From the NCBI GenBank assembly GCA_964529265.1, contig CAZGVW010000170.1:1-6625 (forward strand): a stretch of DNA of 6,625 nucleotides. Reading direction: 5' to 3'. Numbering within the stretch: the stretch's first letter is position 1; each line of letters begins with the position of its first letter. This stretch comes from CAZGVW01 sp964529265. Its GTDB lineage: Bacteria; Planctomycetota; Phycisphaerae; Phycisphaerales; UBA1924. Of the stretch, positions 5,608-6,625 are shown piece by piece. The notes below the pieces were generated by a model. That model had not been told where the DNA came from. It worked only from the letters and a program-made list of their open reading frames with translations, and did not search any database. The position numbers and the translations under genes are program-made.

Positions 5608-6120
5608 CTACGCCGCGGGCCAGCGATCGTGGTAATGACGGCGCAGGACGCGCCGGAAGATCTCGAGCATGAGTTCCATGTCAACGGGACGATCCATGAC
5701 GGCGAAGACGCCGTGGCGGAGTGATTCGGCCATATCGCGTGCGTGATCGCGCTGGGAACGCGCGGCTTTCACAACGACGGTGGGCGGCGGGGCGCTGGAG
5801 CGGGCGAGGAGTTCGAGGAGTCGACAGCCGCCCTCTTCGGAGTGCGCGGCGGGGGCTGGAAAGGGCGAAATGCGCGCGATGGGATCGGTGGCGATCGGCG
5901 CGGGTGTCGCGGGGGGGGCGCCGGCCGCGGCGGCGGCGCGGTGTTCGAGGGGGAGGCGGAGATCGACGATGACGATGTGGAATCGGGGGCCGGTCTGGAG
6001 GAGTTTGACGGCGTCGCGGCCGGTATCGGCCCGCCAGGTGCGGACGCCGAGGGGCTCGAGGAGGCGCGGGAGGCAATCGGCCCAGGATTCGAGGCTCCAG
6101 CCGCCGTAGGAGAGGAGCAT
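5608..6120 (-). CDS. Degenerate response-regulator receiver-domain protein
   Basis: From the ATG at 6120 the product is 170 residues with the order of a CheY-like receiver. A first strand and helix come first (MLLSYGGWSLESWADCLPRL), then LGVRTWRADTGRDAVKLLQ, then the strand HIVIVDLRLPLE with the phosphoacceptor-like D53, and later strand TVVVKA and GVFAVMDRPVD. Several active-site parts are changed. The acidic pair after strand 1 is missing, the Thr/Ser of strand 4 is replaced by K118, and the invariant Lys of the KP motif is R144. A stretch of about 35 Ala/Pro-rich residues (61-95) is inserted after the D53 strand. It is probably a pseudo-receiver that signals without normal phosphorylation. 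No output domain is attached. The start is uncertain: the frame stays open to an ATG at 6267 and a GTG at 6489 overlapping the arfB stop as GTGA. The added residues are low-complexity, including SGGG repeats, so I prefer 6120, although no ribosome binding site is clear. Confidence 0.65.
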   Translation of the reverse strand: MLLSYGGWSLESWADCLPRLLEPLGVRTWRADTGRDAVKLLQTGPRFHIVIVDLRLPLEHRAAAAAGAPPATPAPIATDPIARISPFPAPAAHSEEGGCRLLELLARSSAPPPTVVVKAARSQRDHARDMAESLRHGVFAVMDRPVDMELMLEIFRRVLRRHYHDRWPAA

Positions 6121-6485
6121 GTTGAGGCGCCCCCCGGAACCGCCCCCGGAACCACCCCCGGAAGCGCCGCCGGACGGGCAGCCGGCCTCTGGCTGCGCGT
6201 GCGCGGCCGCGGCCGGGCCTCCGGTGGAGGGCTCGTTGGCGGAGCAGGTTGGCCGCGCGGAGCGCATCGTGCCCGGGAGGGTGCAAGGGGCGCGCCGGGG
6301 CGAGGGGGCGGCTGGGGGCTGGATTGGGGATCTGGTGGCGGAAAAACGGCCGCCGCGGGCCGGGAACGGGGGGGGAGGGCGTCGGTGTGCTGCCAGGGAG
6401 GGGTCGGAGGGGCGGTGTGGTTGCCAAATCGGCAGGCGGGGAGGGGTGGCCCGGGGGCGGAGGTGAAGTGACGCCGGCCGCGGAG
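6121..6485. other. GC-rich spacer or disordered N-terminal coding region
   Basis: No gene can be defended in these 365 bases. On the minus strand one frame is open throughout and continuous with the receiver gene, but it translates as Pro/Ala/Arg-rich low-complexity sequence, which is common by chance in DNA this rich in GC. The antisense frames are open too. The only clear structure is the 12-base tandem repeat at 6131-6166. No promoter or terminator stands out. Confidence 0.5.
6131..6166. repeat. Three tandem copies of a 12-base unit
   Basis: The units are CCCCCGGAACCG, CCCCCGGAACCA and CCCCCGGAAGCG. Read on the minus strand in the receiver frame, they encode repeats of Ser-Gly-Gly-Gly just before the preferred start. 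If the longer start is used, they form a flexible glycine-serine linker. The period is a multiple of three, so copy-number change would keep the frame. Confidence 0.8.
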
Positions 6486-6625
6486 TCACTCCCCGGGCGG
6501 GCGTCGGGATTCCTTCTTCTCGCCGCGCTGGCGTTTGGCTTCGAGGCGGCGCTGGACGCTGCCGCGGGTGGGCTTGGTGGGCTTGCGGGGCTTGGGACGG
6601 ACCTTGGCGCGGATGATGAGTTCGC
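6486..6625 (-). CDS. arfB: Alternative ribosome-rescue factor ArfB (peptidyl-tRNA hydrolase), C-terminal part
   Basis: Only the last 45 residues lie in the window; the gene continues past the right edge. The sequence ends a globular strand (ELIIRAKVRPK) and goes into a strongly basic tail with RKPTKPTRGSVQRRLEAKRQ and RGEKKESRR. This pattern, KPTxPTxGSxxRRLxxKxxRxxxKK, is characteristic of the ArfB/YaeJ C-terminus, a helix that enters the empty mRNA channel of ribosomes stalled without a stop codon. The catalytic GGQ motif that hydrolyses the peptidyl-tRNA would lie outside the window, so activity cannot be judged. Another small GGQ-type release factor is less likely because the tail matches ArfB so well. 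A GTG overlaps its stop codon, but I doubt that it is the start of the next gene. Confidence 0.85.
   Translation of the reverse strand, partial: ELIIRAKVRPKPRKPTKPTRGSVQRRLEAKRQRGEKKESRRPPGE

Noticed and set aside
5743..6471. A plus-strand open frame of 242 codons opposite the receiver gene
   Set aside because: Its Gly/Arg-rich low-complexity product is what antisense reading of very GC-rich DNA gives. The minus strand carries the recognisable receiver pattern.

Overview
The window looks like a stretch of chromosome from a GC-rich bacterium. My best guess is a planctomycete of the Phycisphaerae type. The grounds are the remnant of a REP-associated transposase of the style I associate with that phylum, the heptamer repeats between genes, and the groE sequences. 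This is an inference from remembered patterns; no search was possible. Every gene I can support reads on the minus strand, so transcription runs from high to low coordinates.

Right part (about 4617-6625), conserved housekeeping. It starts with the C-terminal tail of the ribosome-rescue hydrolase ArfB, cut by the window edge. Next comes a 365-base GC-rich stretch with no gene I can defend, holding a 12-base tandem repeat, and then a small degenerate response-regulator receiver protein. The chaperonin locus follows: groES with a Ser/Thr-rich N-terminal extension, then a 72-residue protein of unknown function, then groEL. groES and groEL are about 550 bases apart. That gap holds the small gene and three arrays of the heptamer GGCAATA, with the middle array inverted relative to the outer two. 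GroES and GroEL act together as the Hsp60/Hsp10 folding machine.

Central part (540-2921), an accessory cassette. Two genes lie directly downstream of groEL, with 60-66 base gaps. The first encodes an HNH nuclease domain fused to two related beta-sandwich-like segments. The second encodes a five-helix membrane protein with a beta-rich and coiled-coil cytoplasmic tail. By eye, GC preference at third codon positions is weaker here than in groEL, which suggests acquired DNA. The pair is the best candidate in the window for an undescribed system. A nuclease-plus-membrane-protein defence module is plausible but unproven.

Left part (1-539), mobile-element debris. It holds a fragment of a REP-associated tyrosine transposase that breaks off at the border of a tandem pair of palindrome-bearing repeats. 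This looks like a decayed transposase-REP unit. Bases 359-539 show nothing I can support.
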